NCBI GenBank assembly: GCA_012512995.1
Contig: JAAZDA010000095.1
Location: 1-6,079 of the forward strand
From: Clostridiales bacterium
GTDB lineage: Bacteria > Bacillota > Clostridia > Lachnospirales > Lachnospiraceae
DNA: 6,079 nt
Direction: 5' to 3'
The notes under the pieces are model-generated. The model ran no database searches, had not been told where the DNA came from, and saw only the letters and a list, made by a program, of their open reading frames with translations. The position numbers and the translations under genes are program-made. The number at the start of each line of letters is the position of its first letter. Position 1 is the stretch's first letter. Shown here piece after piece: positions 5,289 to 6,079 of this stretch.

Positions 5289-5294
5289 GGAGGA
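5289..5294 (+). promoter_or_regulatory. Ribosome binding site of gyrB
   Basis: GGAGGA lies four bases before the ATG at 5298. It fixes the start well upstream of the conserved ATPase domain, so the acidic N-terminal extension is translated. The nearer ATG at 5287 runs into a stop after four codons. Confidence 0.8.
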
Positions 5295-5297
5295 TCC

Positions 5298-6079
5298 ATG
5301 ACAGATCTTAATCTTGATGAAAATGACAAAAAGGCCAGAAATCTTCTTGAAGAGATAAACAGGCAGCCAGTTGAAGGCGGTTCTGCGCCTGAAGGACAGG
5401 CTGCGGTTTCTTCAGAAGGCGAACAGACCGGCGAAAGTCAGCACGGCGAGGAAGTCGTAGAGGAATACGCAGAGAATCAGAAGACGTATAAGGATGACAA
5501 CGTCAAAGATACGACTGATGTCAATAATTACACGGCAGATGATATTCAGGTCCTCGAAGGACTTGAGGCTGTAAGAAAACGTCCCGGTATGTATATCGGC
5601 ACGACATCATCGAGAGGTCTTCATCACCTTGTTTACGAGATCGTCGATAACTCAGTAGATGAAGCTCTCGCAGGTTTCTGCACACATATTGAAGTCACGG
5701 TCCATCCTGATAATTCCATAACTGTAAAGGATGACGGCCGCGGTATTCCCGTGGGAATCAATCACAAGACAGGCAAGTCCGCACTCGAAGTTGTTTTCTC
5801 GATCCTTCATGCCGGCGGCAAGTTCGGCGGTGGCGGATACGCGGTCTCAGGTGGTCTGCACGGCGTAGGTTCGTCCGTCGTGAATGCGCTCTCGACACGT
5901 TTCGACGTCTCAGTTAAGCGTGAAGGTTTCACGTGGAACATGTCATTCACCGACAGCGTTCCTAATGCTCCGCTCGCAAAGGGGGAGCCGAGTGAAGAAA
6001 CCGGAACCACCATCACGTTCTGGCCAAGCGCCGAAATCTTTGAAACGGTCGAGTTTGACTACGAAACGCTGCGTACGCG
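5298..6079 (+). CDS. gyrB: DNA gyrase subunit B (partial, N-terminal ATPase region)
   Basis: ATPase subunit of DNA gyrase, which introduces negative supercoils and relieves torsion ahead of forks. The first 260 residues of what is normally about 640 are visible; the gene leaves the right edge intact. The GHKL ATPase domain starts at about residue 78 (YTADDIQVLEGLEAVRKRPG). It shows the catalytic Glu and Mg-binding Asn in YEIVDNSVDEALAG (E114, N118), DDGRGIP (145-151), the ATP lid and glycine loop HAGGKFGGGG (171-180) with K175, GGLHGVGSSVVNALS (185-199), and R208 at the position of the E. coli coumarin-contact Arg136. Before this lies an extension of about 75 residues, rich in Glu and Asp (about 20 acidic against 7 basic), with no predicted fold I recognise. 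The start is set by GGAGGA (5289-5294); no ATG, GTG or TTG occurs in frame between it and Met98. No separate promoter was seen, so it is probably read from the dnaN-recF unit. Confidence 0.98.
   Translation, partial: MTDLNLDENDKKARNLLEEINRQPVEGGSAPEGQAAVSSEGEQTGESQHGEEVVEEYAENQKTYKDDNVKDTTDVNNYTADDIQVLEGLEAVRKRPGMYIGTTSSRGLHHLVYEIVDNSVDEALAGFCTHIEVTVHPDNSITVKDDGRGIPVGINHKTGKSALEVVFSILHAGGKFGGGGYAVSGGLHGVGSSVVNALSTRFDVSVKREGFTWNMSFTDSVPNAPLAKGEPSEETGTTITFWPSAEIFETVEFDYETLRT

Noticed and set aside
1..6079. CRISPR array, insertion sequence, tRNA, rRNA, toxin-antitoxin or phage-defence module
   Set aside because: No spaced direct repeats, transposase, terminal inverted repeats or structural RNA signatures were seen; all coding space is taken by core replication and translation genes.

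Overview
The window is the replication-origin locus of a low-GC, Gram-positive bacterium, almost certainly a Firmicute of the class Clostridia. The gene order rnpA-rpmH / dnaA-dnaN-yaaA-recF-gyrB is the classic chromosome-origin arrangement of Bacillota. The protein texts (L34, DnaA, DnaN, RecF, GyrB) read as clostridial; I cannot name a genus from sequence alone.

Layout. Bases 1-509 carry two genes on the minus strand: the start of rnpA (cut by the window edge) and rpmH, complete at 47 codons. A strong hairpin with a T-run lies between them, and a near-consensus sigma-A promoter lies upstream of rpmH. Bases 510-1174 are gene-free and hold the divergent promoters and a dense cluster of DnaA-box-like 9-mers (about 765-957), the upstream half of oriC. 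From 1175 the plus strand carries dnaA, a terminator, a 185-base gap, dnaN, a small S4-domain gene (yaaA type), recF and the 5' two-fifths or so of gyrB, which runs off the right edge.

How the genes work together. DnaA binds the boxes and melts the origin; DnaN is the sliding clamp loaded at the new forks; RecF acts at stalled forks and gaps; GyrB is the ATPase subunit of the gyrase that removes positive supercoils. dnaN-yaaA-recF-gyrB are tightly spaced and look like one transcription unit, starting from a promoter I place at 2654-2682. RnpA and L34 are the usual outward-facing neighbours.

Most interesting points. (1) The dnaA-dnaN gap contains CTA-CTA-CTT triplets followed by an AT-rich tract, with DnaA-box-like 9-mers upstream. 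This resembles the DnaA-trio unwinding element of Bacillus subtilis and suggests a bipartite origin flanking dnaA. (2) GyrB has an unusual acidic N-terminal extension of about 75 residues ahead of the normal ATPase domain. (3) A terminator-like hairpin separates rpmH from rnpA, and a structured leader with a possible 13-codon ORF precedes rpmH. (4) RnpA and DnaA carry substitutions in signature motifs. I found no mobile element, CRISPR array, tRNA, rRNA or exotic accessory system; this is a core-genome region.
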